A DNA stretch of 33,832 nucleotides from Bauldia sp. (lineage in GTDB: Bacteria; Pseudomonadota; Alphaproteobacteria; Rhizobiales; Kaistiaceae), in the NCBI RefSeq assembly GCF_020442045.1, contig NZ_JAGRLA010000117.1, positions 1 through 33,832 of the forward strand, read 5' to 3'. The stretch's first letter is position 1. Each line of letters begins with the position of its first letter. Shown here piece after piece: positions 16,971 to 25,715 of this stretch. Position numbers and translations under genes: made by a program. A model generated the notes under the pieces. It did not search any database. It was not told where the DNA came from and saw nothing but the letters and a program-made list of their open reading frames with translations.

Positions 16971-18349
16971 TCGAAGCCTCCCCCCTGTTCGGCAAGATCC
17001 TGATCGCCAATCGCGGCGAGATCGCCCTGCGGGTCCTGCGGGCCTGCAAGGAGCTCGGGATCGCGACGGTGGCGATCCATTCGACTGCCGACGAAGACGC
17101 GATGCATGTCAGGCTCGCCGACGAAAGCGTTTGCGTCGGCCCGCCGCAGGCCCGTGATTCCTATCTGAACATCCCGCAAATCCTCGCCGCCTGCGAGATC
17201 ACCGGCGCCGATGCCGTCCACCCGGGATATGGCTTCCTTTCCGAAAACGCGCGTTTCGCGGAAATCCTCGAGGCACATAACGTCGCCTTCATCGGGCCGA
17301 GCGCCGAGCATATCCGCATCATGGGCGACAAGATCGAAGCCAAGCGGACCGCCGAGAAGCTCGGCATCCCGGTCGTTCCGGGCTCGGACGGCGGCGTCTC
17401 CAACGAGATCACCGCCCGCAAGGTCGCCGCCGAGATCGGCTATCCGGTCCTGATCAAGGCCGCCGCCGGCGGCGGCGGACGCGGCATGAAGGTCGCGCGC
17501 ACGCCCGACGAGATGCCCGAAGCGCTGGCGACCGCCCGCGCCGAGGCCCGGTCGTCATTTGGAGACGATGCCGTCTATATCGAGAAATATCTCGGCAACC
17601 CGCGGCATATCGAAGTCCAGGTGATGGGCGACGGCCAGGGCGGCAGCGTCCATCTCGGCGAGCGTGATTGCTCCCTGCAGCGGCGCCACCAGAAGGTTTG
17701 GGAGGAAGCGCCCTCCCCGATCATCGACGGCGAGGCGCGTGCCAGGATTGGCGGAATCGTCGCCGATGCCATCGCCACTCTCGGCTATTCCGGCGCGGGA
17801 ACCGTCGAGTTCCTCTACGAGAATGGCGAATTCTACTTCATCGAGATGAACACGCGCCTCCAGGTCGAGCACCCGGTCACCGAGGCGATCACCGGCATCG
17901 ATCTGGTCATCGAGCAGATCCGCGTCGCGGCCGGGCACAAGCTGTCGATCACGCAGCAAGACGTCGCCTTCGACGGCCATGCCATCGAGTGCCGCATCAA
18001 TGCCGAGGATCCGCGCACCTTCGCCGCCTCGCCGGGGCGGATCAGCAACTACCACCCGCCGGGGGGACTCGGCGTTCGGGTCGATTCGGCCGTCTATCAG
18101 GGCTATCGCATCCCGCCCTATTACGACAGCCTGATCGGCAAGCTCATCGTCCATGGCCGCAGCCGCCAGGAATGCATGATGCGGCTTCGCCGGGCGCTCG
18201 ACGAATTCGTCATCGACGGGATCAAGACGACGATCCCCCTTTTCCGCGACCTCGTAATCGACGAGGATATCGCCGCTGGACAATACGATATCCACTGGCT
18301 GGAAAAGAGACTCTCGGCGGACGCCGCCTCCGATGACCGGACGGGATGA
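16967..18349 (+). CDS. accC: Biotin carboxylase of acetyl-CoA carboxylase
   Basis: A 460-residue ATP-grasp enzyme that carboxylates the biotin on AccB using bicarbonate and ATP. The N-terminal domain begins [18 protein letters not shown] (9-26). The glycine-rich ATP loop [11 protein letters not shown] is at 165-175, and [14 protein letters not shown] (293-306) supplies metal and catalytic residues. The C-terminal biotin-carboxylase domain follows (about 340-445). Length is slightly above the usual 447-450. The start at 16967 overlaps accB by four bases; the first 8 residues are a short extension. The aat gene starts 17 bases before the accC stop. Confidence 0.97.
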   Translation: MIEASPLFGKILIANRGEIALRVLRACKELGIATVAIHSTADEDAMHVRLADESVCVGPPQARDSYLNIPQILAACEITGADAVHPGYGFLSENARFAEILEAHNVAFIGPSAEHIRIMGDKIEAKRTAEKLGIPVVPGSDGGVSNEITARKVAAEIGYPVLIKAAAGGGGRGMKVARTPDEMPEALATARAEARSSFGDDAVYIEKYLGNPRHIEVQVMGDGQGGSVHLGERDCSLQRRHQKVWEEAPSPIIDGEARARIGGIVADAIATLGYSGAGTVEFLYENGEFYFIEMNTRLQVEHPVTEAITGIDLVIEQIRVAAGHKLSITQQDVAFDGHAIECRINAEDPRTFAASPGRISNYHPPGGLGVRVDSAVYQGYRIPPYYDSLIGKLIVHGRSRQECMMRLRRALDEFVIDGIKTTIPLFRDLVIDEDIAAGQYDIHWLEKRLSADAASDDRTG

Positions 18350-19004
18350 CATCCTTCTCGAGATAACGCCCCTGGTGCTGCTGAAGGCCTATGCCGTCGG
18401 CATTTTCCCGATGGCCGAGTCGGCCGAGGACCCGGGGCTGCACTGGATCGAGCCGGAAGTGCGCGGAATCCTGCCGCTCGACCGTTTCCACATTCCCCGC
18501 CGCCTGAAGCGCACGGTCCGCCAGGGTGTCTTCGAGCTCCGCGTCGACAGCGATTTCGAGGCGGTCGTCGACGGCTGTGCCGCGGCCACCGAGGAGCGCG
18601 CCAAGACCTGGATCAACGACCGCATCCGCCGCCTCTATGGCGATCTCTTCGAGATGGGCCACTGCCATACCATCGAAACCTGGCAGGATGGCCGCCTGGT
18701 CGGCGGCCTCTACGGCGTCCGCCTCGGCGCGGCGTTCTTCGGGGAAAGCATGTTCAGCCGCGCCCGCGACGCCTCGAAGGTCGCCCTGGTCCACCTCGTC
18801 GACCGGCTGAATGCCGGCAGCTTTCGCCTGCTCGACACCCAGTTCACCACCCGGCATCTGAAGCAGTTCGGCGCGGTCGATATCGACCGCCTCCACTATC
18901 AGCGGCTCCTCGAGGAGGCGATCGTCGAGGATGCCGACTTCTACCGCTGGGACGGAGGCGCGACTTCCGAGGACTGCTTGCAGTCGGTCAGCCAGACGTC
19001 ATAG
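18333..19004 (+). CDS. aat: Leucyl/phenylalanyl-tRNA-protein transferase
   Basis: A 223-residue cytoplasmic transferase that adds Leu or Phe from aminoacyl-tRNA to proteins with N-terminal Lys or Arg, marking them for ClpAP through the N-end rule. Family motifs are [11 protein letters not shown] (about 15-25), the WI/VEPE segment after it, [15 protein letters not shown] and [16 protein letters not shown]. It overlaps accC by 17 bases. Its last 64 bases also encode, on the other strand, the end of the DUF2155 gene, giving a tail-to-tail overlap. The accC-aat-DUF2155 arrangement is familiar from alphaproteobacteria. Confidence 0.95.
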   Translation: MTGRDDILLEITPLVLLKAYAVGIFPMAESAEDPGLHWIEPEVRGILPLDRFHIPRRLKRTVRQGVFELRVDSDFEAVVDGCAAATEERAKTWINDRIRRLYGDLFEMGHCHTIETWQDGRLVGGLYGVRLGAAFFGESMFSRARDASKVALVHLVDRLNAGSFRLLDTQFTTRHLKQFGAVDIDRLHYQRLLEEAIVEDADFYRWDGGATSEDCLQSVSQTS

Positions 19005-19339
19005 ACCGCGTGGTCGACCGCATGCAGCCCCGGACTCGCCGCGAACATCCAGCCGCCGAATATCCGCCGCACCTTGCGGTCGAGGGTGATTTCGTCGACT
19101 TCGACGAATGCGTCGGTCTGCGGCGCTTCGGTCGACGGCCGCGTGTAGCAGACCCGCGGCGTCACCTGCAGGGCGCCGAATTGCACCGTCTCGTCGATAT
19201 AGACGTCGAAGGAAATAATCCGGCCGGTGATCTTGTCGAGCCCGGAGAACACCGCCACCGGATTGGAGATCTTCTCGGCACTGGCCGTCGAAGCGCCCAG
19301 CAGGCACGCCAGGGCGGCGAATAGCAATGTACGTTTCAT
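18941..19339 (-). CDS. DUF2155 domain protein, exported
   Basis: A 132-residue exported protein. [21 protein letters not shown] is a signal peptide, followed by a compact domain with [28 protein letters not shown], a paired-cysteine layout (Cys in PRVCYTRP and in WLTDCK) and [30 protein letters not shown], which is characteristic of DUF2155. The family is nearly restricted to alphaproteobacteria and its function is unknown. I chose the start at 19339 for the signal peptide; the open frame continues far upstream but is antisense to ugd. Its C-terminal tail after WLTDCK lies inside the overlap with aat. Confidence 0.9.
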   Translation of the reverse strand: MKRTLLFAALACLLGASTASAEKISNPVAVFSGLDKITGRIISFDVYIDETVQFGALQVTPRVCYTRPSTEAPQTDAFVEVDEITLDRKVRRIFGGWMFAASPGLHAVDHAVYDVWLTDCKQSSEVAPPSQR

Positions 19340-19411
19340 CGGATCCGCAAGCTGATTCTGCCACGATCGAATGGTGGCCTCGTAACACGTGAATCCGGCA
19401 AGGAGAAGGCT

Positions 19412-19459
19412 ATGCCGGGGCATTATGACCGGCTGGCATCCTCGCCGCCCGCGTGCTAG
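19412..19459 (+). CDS. Possible 15-codon leader peptide upstream of ugd
   Basis: AAGGAG followed by six bases and ATG at 19412 gives a good ribosome site for a 15-residue frame (MPGHYDRLASSPPAC) ending in TAG at 19457-19459, 42 bases before ugd. It lies in the 162-base gap between the divergent DUF2155 and ugd genes. I see no attenuator stem coupled to it, and a chance ribosome-site match is quite possible. Confidence 0.2.
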   Translation: MPGHYDRLASSPPAC

Positions 19460-19501
19460 CGAACCGGCATCGAATGAAGGCAAGACACGGGGAATGACGA
19501 T

Positions 19502-20833
19502 ATGCGCCTTACGATGATCGGCGCGGGCTATGTCGGCCTGGTGTCCGGGGCCTGTTTTGCCGATTTCGGCCACGTCGTCACCTGCGTCGACAACAACGAC
19601 GACCGCATCCGGGGGCTCGAGGCCGGCGAAATGCCGATCTACGAGCCCGGCCTCGACCGCATCGTTGCCTCGAATGTCGCCGAGAACCGTCTCCGCTTCA
19701 CCACCGATCTCGCCACCTCCGTCGCCGAGGCCGAGGCGGTGTTCATCGCCGTCGGCACGCCGTCGCGGCGCGGCGACGGCCATGCCGACCTCACCTATGT
19801 CCACGCCGCCGCCCGGCTGATCGCGCAGTCGCTCGACGGCTTCACCGTGATCGTCACCAAGTCGACCGTCCCGGTCGGCACCGGCGACCAGATCGAGGCG
19901 ATCATCCGCGAGGAGCGGCCGGACGCCGAATTCGCCGTCGTCTCCAATCCGGAATTCCTCCGCGAGGGCGCCGCGATCGACGATTTCAAGCGGCCGAACC
20001 GCATCGTCGTCGGCACCACCGACCCGCGCGCCCGCGAGGTGATGCAGGAGGTCTACCGCCCGCTCTATCTCAACCAGGCGCCGCTGCTCTTCACCGACCG
20101 GCGCACGGCCGAGCTGGTCAAATATGCCGCGAACGCCTTCCTCGCCACCAAGATCACCTTCATCAACGAGATCGCGGACCTTTGCGAAAGGGTCGGCGCG
20201 GACGTCCAGGACGTCGCCCGCGGCATCGGCCTCGACAACCGCATTGGCCCGAAATTCCTCCACCCCGGTCCCGGCTTCGGCGGCTCCTGCTTTCCGAAGG
20301 ACACCCTCGCCCTGATCCGCACCGCCGAGGAAGCAGGCGCCGATCTCAGGATCGTCTCGGCGGTCAGCGACATCAACCAGATCCGCAAGGCCGGCATGGC
20401 CGCCCGCGTCATCGAGGCGCTCGGCGGCTCGGCCGAGGGCCGCACCGTTGCCGTGCTCGGTCTCACCTTCAAGCCCAATACCGACGACATGCGCGAAGCG
20501 CCGTCGCTCAGCCTGATCCCGCGGCTGCAGGAAGCCGGCGCGACGGTTCGCGCCTTCGATCCGCAAGGCATGAAGCCGGCCATGCCGATGCTGCCAGGCG
20601 TCACTTTCGCCAGGGACCCTTACGACTGTGCCACCGGCGCCGACGCCCTGGTCATCGTCACCGAATGGGAATCCTTCCGCGCCCTCGATCTCGCCCGGAT
20701 CGGCGACGTGATGAAGCAGCCCCTGATGGTCGACTTCCGCAACATCTACCCGCCGGCCGAGGTCCATTCCCACGGCTTCGTCTACCGGTCCGTCGGCCGC
20801 CCCCGTCTCGACCGGGGCGAAGCCGTTTCCTGA
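19502..20833 (+). CDS. ugd: UDP-glucose 6-dehydrogenase
   Basis: A 443-residue cytoplasmic NAD-dependent enzyme that oxidises UDP-glucose twice to UDP-glucuronate, a precursor for exopolysaccharide and lipopolysaccharide sugars. The Rossmann motif GAGYVG is at 7-12 and TKSTVPVGT at 119-127. EFLREG (151-156) and the active-site GPGFGGSCFPKD, with catalytic Cys263 (256-267), are intact. The C-terminal UDP-binding domain begins near 320 (GLTFKPNTDDMREAPS). Length is standard. GGGGA precedes the start. No other polysaccharide genes are nearby, so its link to neighbours is unclear. Confidence 0.96.
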   Translation: MRLTMIGAGYVGLVSGACFADFGHVVTCVDNNDDRIRGLEAGEMPIYEPGLDRIVASNVAENRLRFTTDLATSVAEAEAVFIAVGTPSRRGDGHADLTYVHAAARLIAQSLDGFTVIVTKSTVPVGTGDQIEAIIREERPDAEFAVVSNPEFLREGAAIDDFKRPNRIVVGTTDPRAREVMQEVYRPLYLNQAPLLFTDRRTAELVKYAANAFLATKITFINEIADLCERVGADVQDVARGIGLDNRIGPKFLHPGPGFGGSCFPKDTLALIRTAEEAGADLRIVSAVSDINQIRKAGMAARVIEALGGSAEGRTVAVLGLTFKPNTDDMREAPSLSLIPRLQEAGATVRAFDPQGMKPAMPMLPGVTFARDPYDCATGADALVIVTEWESFRALDLARIGDVMKQPLMVDFRNIYPPAEVHSHGFVYRSVGRPRLDRGEAVS

Positions 20834-20868
20834 CCGCCGGCCGCTATCCGCCTGTCTCCGTTAACGAT

Positions 20869-20898
20869 TTGTAATGCTTCCTGTCAGCCGGCTGTAAG
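20869..20898 (+). promoter_or_regulatory. Weak promoter candidate of the flavin cassette
   Basis: TTGTAA (20869-20874), an 18-base spacer and TGTAAG (20893-20898) form a 4/6 and 4/6 match to a sigma-70 type promoter in the 138-base gap before the FMN-binding protein. Just downstream lies TGTCA-TGG-TGACA (20907-20919), a short inverted repeat that could be an operator. Both are weak. Confidence 0.3.
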
Positions 20899-20971
20899 GC
20901 GCGACTTGTCATGGTGACACCTGTCCGGCCCGTCCAGCGCGGGCCCCAAGCGGCAGGTTCGAGATCGATCC

Positions 20972-21736
20972 ATGAAGAAAATCGCGCTTTCGCTGATGGT
21001 GGTCGCCGCTTCCGGCGCCTACGCGGCGAGCCAGCCGGGCAGCCAACCCGGTGACGAATTCCTCGACATGTCCGGCGGCGACCCGCTGGTCGCCGATCCG
21101 CTGCTGACCGGCGCGCTGCCGCCCGATACGTCGCATGGCGACGCCCCCGCCATGCCGTCCGCCGACCGGCCGGAAACGGCGGGCGCGCCGGCGCCGATGG
21201 AACCGAAGGCCGACCTTGGCGAAATCCGGTCGGCGGCAAGGCCGCGGGAACCCGCGCCGGCGCCCGAGCCGGAGACGGTCGCGGCGCTCACCCCGCCGGC
21301 CGACAAGCCGCAGCCACCGCCCGTGCCGGCGGCGACCACTGCCGTCGTCGACGTGCCGACGCCCCGGCCGCGGCCCATCCACGCCCATGTTCCGCCGGCG
21401 GAGGTGCCGCGAGCGACGCCCGCCGTGATCCGCGTCTCGTCGAATGGTGGCTATGCCGATGGCGCCTGGACCGGCCCGGTGGTCGACGCCTATTACGGCC
21501 TGATCCAGATCCAGGCGATCGTCGAGGGCGGCCGTCTCAGCGGAATCAGGGTGCTTAAATACCCGAACGATCGGCGAACGTCGGTCTTCATCAACCGCCA
21601 GGCGCTGCCGATGCTGCGCGACGAGGTGGTCCGCGCGCAGAGCGCCCGGGTCGACATCGTCTCCGGCGCGACCCTCACCAGCCGCGCCTTCATCCGCTCC
21701 CTTGGCGGCGCCCTGCAACAGGCCGGCGGGATCTGA
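20972..21736 (+). CDS. Exported FMN-binding domain protein with flavinylation motif
   Basis: A 254-residue exported flavoprotein. MKKIALSLMVVAASGAYA is a Sec-type signal peptide with a likely cut after residue 18. Residues about 40-150 are Pro/Ala-rich and look disordered, a probable tether. Residues about 158-250 form one FMN-bind domain (the NqrC/RnfG type), with SGATLTS at 231-237. In NqrC and RnfG the Thr of the SGAT motif (Thr234 here) carries FMN in a phosphoester bond made by ApbE. The apbE gene follows after two bases, and the membrane flavoprotein after that, so this protein is the expected periplasmic electron carrier of the cassette. Its partner or acceptor is unknown. Confidence 0.88.
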   Translation: MKKIALSLMVVAASGAYAASQPGSQPGDEFLDMSGGDPLVADPLLTGALPPDTSHGDAPAMPSADRPETAGAPAPMEPKADLGEIRSAARPREPAPAPEPETVAALTPPADKPQPPPVPAATTAVVDVPTPRPRPIHAHVPPAEVPRATPAVIRVSSNGGYADGAWTGPVVDAYYGLIQIQAIVEGGRLSGIRVLKYPNDRRTSVFINRQALPMLRDEVVRAQSARVDIVSGATLTSRAFIRSLGGALQQAGGI

Positions 21737-21738
21737 CC

Positions 21739-22482
21739 ATGCGCGAGACCCGGCTGATCATGGGAATGCCGGTGACGATCGATGTCGTCGACGCGCCCGG
21801 CACCGATTGTCTCGATACCGCCTTCGCCTATTTCGAGGCGACCGACCGGCGCTTCAGCACCTATCGCGACGTCAGCGAGATCAGCGCGATCAATCAGGCA
21901 CGCCTCGGCGAGGCGGACTACAGCGACGAGATGCACGAGGTGCTTGACCTTGCCGAGCGGACAAGGCGCGAAACCCTCGGCTACTTCGACATCCGCCGGC
22001 GCGACGGCACGCTCGATCCCTCCGGCATCGTCAAGGGCTGGGCGATCAGGAACGCGGCGCGACTGGTCGCGGCGGCGGGCGCGCGCGATTTCTTCGTCGA
22101 TGCCGGCGGCGATATCCAGCCCTCGGGCCGGAACGCCGAGGGCCAGGAATGGCGCGTCGGCATCCGCAGCCCGTTTGATCCGGCGGAGATCATCAAGGTC
22201 GTCTATCCGCGCGGCCACGGCGTCGCCACGTCGGGCACCTACGCCCGCGGCGGGCATATCTACGATCCCCACGACCCCGGCCACGAGGACGTCGATATCG
22301 TCGGCCTCACGGTCATCGGCCCCGACATCCTCGAGGCGGACCGCTTCGCCACCGCCGCCTTTGCAATGGGCCGGCCGGGAATCGGCTTTATCGAGGAGCG
22401 GCCGGAGCTGGAGGGCTACATGGTCGATGCCGGCGGCCGGGCGACCTTCACCAGCGGCTTCGAGGATTACTGCGCGCCATGA
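21739..22482 (+). CDS. apbE: FAD:protein FMN transferase
   Basis: A 247-residue ApbE that transfers FMN from FAD to a Thr of target proteins. Motifs are DPSGIVKGWA (93-102), DAGGDI (121-126), ATSGTY (163-168), and EADRFATAAFAMG (199-211) with the metal-binding Asp201. It is short because it begins directly at the MGMPVTI segment and has no signal peptide or lipoprotein Cys, whereas many ApbE proteins are periplasmic lipoproteins. The position of the target domain in the periplasm therefore needs an explanation. It lies two bases after the FMN-binding gene and overlaps the next gene by four bases (ATGA at 22479-22482), which indicates one operon. Confidence 0.93.
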   Translation: MRETRLIMGMPVTIDVVDAPGTDCLDTAFAYFEATDRRFSTYRDVSEISAINQARLGEADYSDEMHEVLDLAERTRRETLGYFDIRRRDGTLDPSGIVKGWAIRNAARLVAAAGARDFFVDAGGDIQPSGRNAEGQEWRVGIRSPFDPAEIIKVVYPRGHGVATSGTYARGGHIYDPHDPGHEDVDIVGLTVIGPDILEADRFATAAFAMGRPGIGFIEERPELEGYMVDAGGRATFTSGFEDYCAP

Positions 22483-23984
22483 ACATCGACAGGATTCTCG
22501 ACCACGTCACCATGTATCGTCTGGTCCTGTGGTACCTCGCCGGCCTGCTGGCCATCGCGCTCGGCCTCAGCGCCCTCCACGTCCTGCCCTACGATCCGCT
22601 GCGGATCGTCTTCTCCACCACCGTCATCCTCGCGGTCTGCTGGGTCGCGAATATTGCCTTTTCGCGTGCCTTCAAGGTGCCGGCCAATCGTGAATCGGTC
22701 TACATCACCGCGCTCATCCTCGCCCTGATCATCGAACCGGTCGGCTTCGATGACGCGACCGGGATCGGCGCCCTGGTCTTCGCGTCGCTCTGGGCGATCT
22801 CGTCGAAATTCATTCTGGCGATCGGAAAGAAGCATCTCTTCAATCCGGCGGCGCTCGGCGTCGCGCTGTCGGCGCTGCTCCTCCATCATCCCGCGACGTG
22901 GTGGGTCGGCGGCAACCTGCCGCTCCTGCCGGCCGTCCTGGCCGGCGGCATCCTCGTCACCCGGAAACTCCGTCGCTTCGACCTCGTGGCGACCTTCATC
23001 CTCGCCGCATTGGCGACGGTGCTCGCGACGACGGCGCCCTCCGCCTACGGCATGGCGCTTTCCGAGACGCTCCGCTCGTCGTCGCTCTTCTTCTTTGCCT
23101 TCGTGATGCTCACCGAGCCGCTGACGGCCCCGACGCGGCGCTGGCCGCGCCTCGCCTTCGCCCTTCTGGTCGGCTTTCTCTTCGCCCCGAACATCCATAT
23201 CGGCTCGTTCTACCTGACCCCGGAGCTGGCCCTCCTTGCCGGCAACCTCTTCGCCTGGATCGTCAGCCCCAAGCACCGTTTCGTCCTCACCCTGGAACGC
23301 GTCGAACAGGCCGCGGTGGACACCTTCGACTTCATCTTCAGCCCGCACCGGAAGCTCGCCTTCGAACCCGGCCAGTATCTCGAATGGACCCTGCCGCTCG
23401 ACCGGTCGGACAGCCGCGGCAATCGCCGCTACTTCACCGTCGCCTCCGCGCCGACCGAGGACCAGGTCCGCCTCGGCGTCAAATTCTATCCGGACGGCAG
23501 CGCCTTCAAGCGGGCGCTCGGCGAGATGATGCCCGGCGACACGATCCATGCCGCGCAGATCTCGGGCAATTTCACCCTGCCCGCGGACCCGGACGCCAAG
23601 CTCGCCTTCCTCGCCGGCGGCATCGGCATCACGCCGTTCCGCAGCATGCTCCAGTATCTTCTCGATCGCGGCGAAGAGCGGCCGATCACCGTGCTCTATG
23701 GCGGCGAGACCGAGGACGACCTGGCCTATCGCGACGTCCTCGACCGGGCCGAGCGGGAGCTCGGCATCCCGACCTGGTATGCCGTGGCGAAGGACGCCCG
23801 CCCGGAGCACTATCCCGGCTATATCGACGCCCGACTCGTCCGCGCTGTGATCCCCGACTACCTCGAGCGGACCTTCTATATTTCCGGACCGCAAGGCATG
23901 GTGACGGCGCTTGGCAGGATGCTGCGCTCGATCGGAGTGCACCGGTCGCGCATCCAGACGGATTTCTTCCCCGGTTTTGCCTGA
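22479..23984 (+). CDS. NqrB/RnfD-like membrane domain fused to FAD/NAD(P)H ferredoxin-reductase domain
   Basis: A 501-residue fusion. Residues about 10-262 hold roughly ten hydrophobic segments of the NqrB/RnfD/UnfD type, including KHLFNPAALGVALSALLLHH (118-137) and MLTEPLTAP (210-218), which corresponds to the conserved loop of that family. Residues about 266-501 are a ferredoxin-NADP+ reductase-like module with RRYFTVAS for FAD (316-323), AGGIGITPF for NAD(P)H (379-387), ISGPQGMV (468-475) and the C-terminal TDFFPGF (494-500). There is no 2Fe-2S domain, unlike NqrF, and no SGAT motif in the membrane part. Inference: cytoplasmic NAD(P)H reduces FAD, electrons cross through flavin in the membrane domain and leave to the exported FMN-binding protein of the same operon. 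Confidence 0.88.
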   Translation: MNIDRILDHVTMYRLVLWYLAGLLAIALGLSALHVLPYDPLRIVFSTTVILAVCWVANIAFSRAFKVPANRESVYITALILALIIEPVGFDDATGIGALVFASLWAISSKFILAIGKKHLFNPAALGVALSALLLHHPATWWVGGNLPLLPAVLAGGILVTRKLRRFDLVATFILAALATVLATTAPSAYGMALSETLRSSSLFFFAFVMLTEPLTAPTRRWPRLAFALLVGFLFAPNIHIGSFYLTPELALLAGNLFAWIVSPKHRFVLTLERVEQAAVDTFDFIFSPHRKLAFEPGQYLEWTLPLDRSDSRGNRRYFTVASAPTEDQVRLGVKFYPDGSAFKRALGEMMPGDTIHAAQISGNFTLPADPDAKLAFLAGGIGITPFRSMLQYLLDRGEERPITVLYGGETEDDLAYRDVLDRAERELGIPTWYAVAKDARPEHYPGYIDARLVRAVIPDYLERTFYISGPQGMVTALGRMLRSIGVHRSRIQTDFFPGFA

Positions 23985-23996
23985 GACCCGCCGCCG

Positions 23997-25529
23997 TCAC
24001 CACGTATGAATCGTCTTTGTGCCCGGCCCGCCGAGCCCCTGCTCGACGAGCCAGCCCTCGAGGGCTTCCGTCTCGGCATGCGAAAAGAACATGCCGAGCT
24101 TCGAACGGCGCCACAGGATATCCTCCGTCGTGCGCGCCCATTCCTCCCGCACCAGGTAGCCCGCTTCGGCCTCGGTCAGGTTGGCGCCAAAGACGCGTCC
24201 GAGGTCGTCCATCATGCGCGCGCCCGACACGATCGACTGGGCAAGCGTCCCGTATGACCCGGCGAGACGCCGGGCGAGACGCTCGCCGATAAAGGGATAG
24301 GCGGCGCGCAGCGCCCGTTCGAGCGACGGAAGCCCGTCAATCTCGAAGGCACCGCCCGGCAGCGCCGCTCCGGTCGTCCAGGTCTTGCCCGCCGGCCGGC
24401 CGCTGGCGATCCGGTCGACGACGCGCTCCGCCAGCCGCCGGCTCATGGCGACGCGCCCGCCATAGACCGAGATCAGCAGCGCCCGCCCCTCGCCACCGTC
24501 GGCCTCGATGGCACCGTCGCGATCCGCCCCCCGCGCCCCGGAGCGCTCATCGGCGCGGACGGCGCGGACGCCCGCCCGGCTCCACACGATCTGGTCCTCG
24601 TAGACCGGCTGGCGGAGGTATCCGCTCAGCGTCGTGGTGAGATAGGCGCTCTCGGCAATATCGGCGGCGACATCCTCGGGGTCGCCGTGGAAATCCTCGT
24701 CGGCCGACCCGACCAGCGTATAGTCCCCGGCATAGGGCATGGCGAATATCATGCGCCGGTCGCTTGTCCGGAAAGCATAGGCGCGATCGTGCTCGAAAAG
24801 CTTTGGAAGGACGATCTGGGTTGACTTGACCATCCGTATCCTGGTCGATCGGCCCGCGTCGACGACATGGTTGAGCACCGCGGCCGTCCAGGGCCCGGTG
24901 GCGTTGACCAGTGTCCGCGCCGTGACCACGAAGCGCTCGTCGCCGACGCTCGACTCCAGTGACAGCCGCCAGACGCTCCCGTCGCGTTCGGCGATGACGC
25001 AGCGCAGCCTTGGATTGATGCTGGCGCCGCGCGTTCGCGCATCCTTCGCGGTAAGGATCACCAGCCGGGAGACGTCGACCCGGCAATCGGAATATTCGAC
25101 CCCTCCGGCGATGTCGTCCTGGAGGATTCCCTCGATCGCCGGATCGTGCCCGTCGAGCAGCCGGGTCGGAGGGAGCAGGCGCCGCCCCGCCAGGCGATCA
25201 TGGGCAATGAACCCCGCCCGCAACAGCGTCTTTTGCGCCACCGTCTTCCGGAAGGGCAGGACGAAGCGCAGCGGACGGACGATGTGGGGGGCCGCCTCCA
25301 GGAGGCGCTCGCGCTCCCGCAGCCCCTCCCTCAGCGCCCCGAGAGCGAAGCGATCACGGTGACGGAAGCCACCATCGACCAGGCTCGTCGTGGCCGAAGA
25401 GCCCGCGCCGCCCAGGTCGCCCTGCTCACACAGGAAGACGGACAGCCCCCTGCCCGCCGCGTCGCGCGCGACACAGCACCCGGTAATCCCACCTCCGATG
25501 ACAGCGAGATCGTAGACCTGTGCCGCCAA
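23997..25529 (-). CDS. glpD: GlpD-like FAD-dependent glycerol-3-phosphate dehydrogenase family protein
   Basis: A 510-residue FAD oxidoreductase of the GlpD family, which oxidises sn-glycerol 3-phosphate to dihydroxyacetone phosphate and passes electrons to quinone at the membrane. The FAD motif GGGITG is at 12-17. APHIVRPLRFVLP (80-92), LFEHDRAYAFR (244-254) and DYTLVGSADEDFHGDPEDV (269-287) match the family well. Other sites deviate: GGLRYLE reads GGFRHRD (53-59), RPLxDD reads RAVRAD (322-327) and GGKLTTYR reads GGRVAMSR (357-364). These line substrate-side regions, so the true substrate may differ. The start is TTG at 25529; an in-frame TGA seven bases upstream (25537-25539) and the Rossmann motif near the N-terminus leave no better choice. 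It lies 186 bases after the Gfo/Idh gene. Confidence 0.82.
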   Translation of the reverse strand: MAAQVYDLAVIGGGITGCCVARDAAGRGLSVFLCEQGDLGGAGSSATTSLVDGGFRHRDRFALGALREGLRERERLLEAAPHIVRPLRFVLPFRKTVAQKTLLRAGFIAHDRLAGRRLLPPTRLLDGHDPAIEGILQDDIAGGVEYSDCRVDVSRLVILTAKDARTRGASINPRLRCVIAERDGSVWRLSLESSVGDERFVVTARTLVNATGPWTAAVLNHVVDAGRSTRIRMVKSTQIVLPKLFEHDRAYAFRTSDRRMIFAMPYAGDYTLVGSADEDFHGDPEDVAADIAESAYLTTTLSGYLRQPVYEDQIVWSRAGVRAVRADERSGARGADRDGAIEADGGEGRALLISVYGGRVAMSRRLAERVVDRIASGRPAGKTWTTGAALPGGAFEIDGLPSLERALRAAYPFIGERLARRLAGSYGTLAQSIVSGARMMDDLGRVFGANLTEAEAGYLVREEWARTTEDILWRRSKLGMFFSHAETEALEGWLVEQGLGGPGTKTIHTW

Positions 25530-25715
25530 GCCCCATCACCCCAACGCATGAGCCGGGCCCACAATGGCCCAGTCGGCCGCAAATGCGAAGCGATCAGGAA
25601 CGCCGGCGGCAAATCCAACGCCGCGGGATTGCGCCCGTTCGGCTACGGATCGCCGGGATCGTCGTGGATCAGGCGGTGCGGAAACCGGCCGTCACGGGGA
25701 AGCGACATGCCATGC

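Noticed and set aside
19340..20773. Long N-terminal extension of the DUF2155 frame
   Set aside because: The extension is antisense to ugd and lacks any domain. The start at 19339 gives a proper signal peptide and the usual family length.
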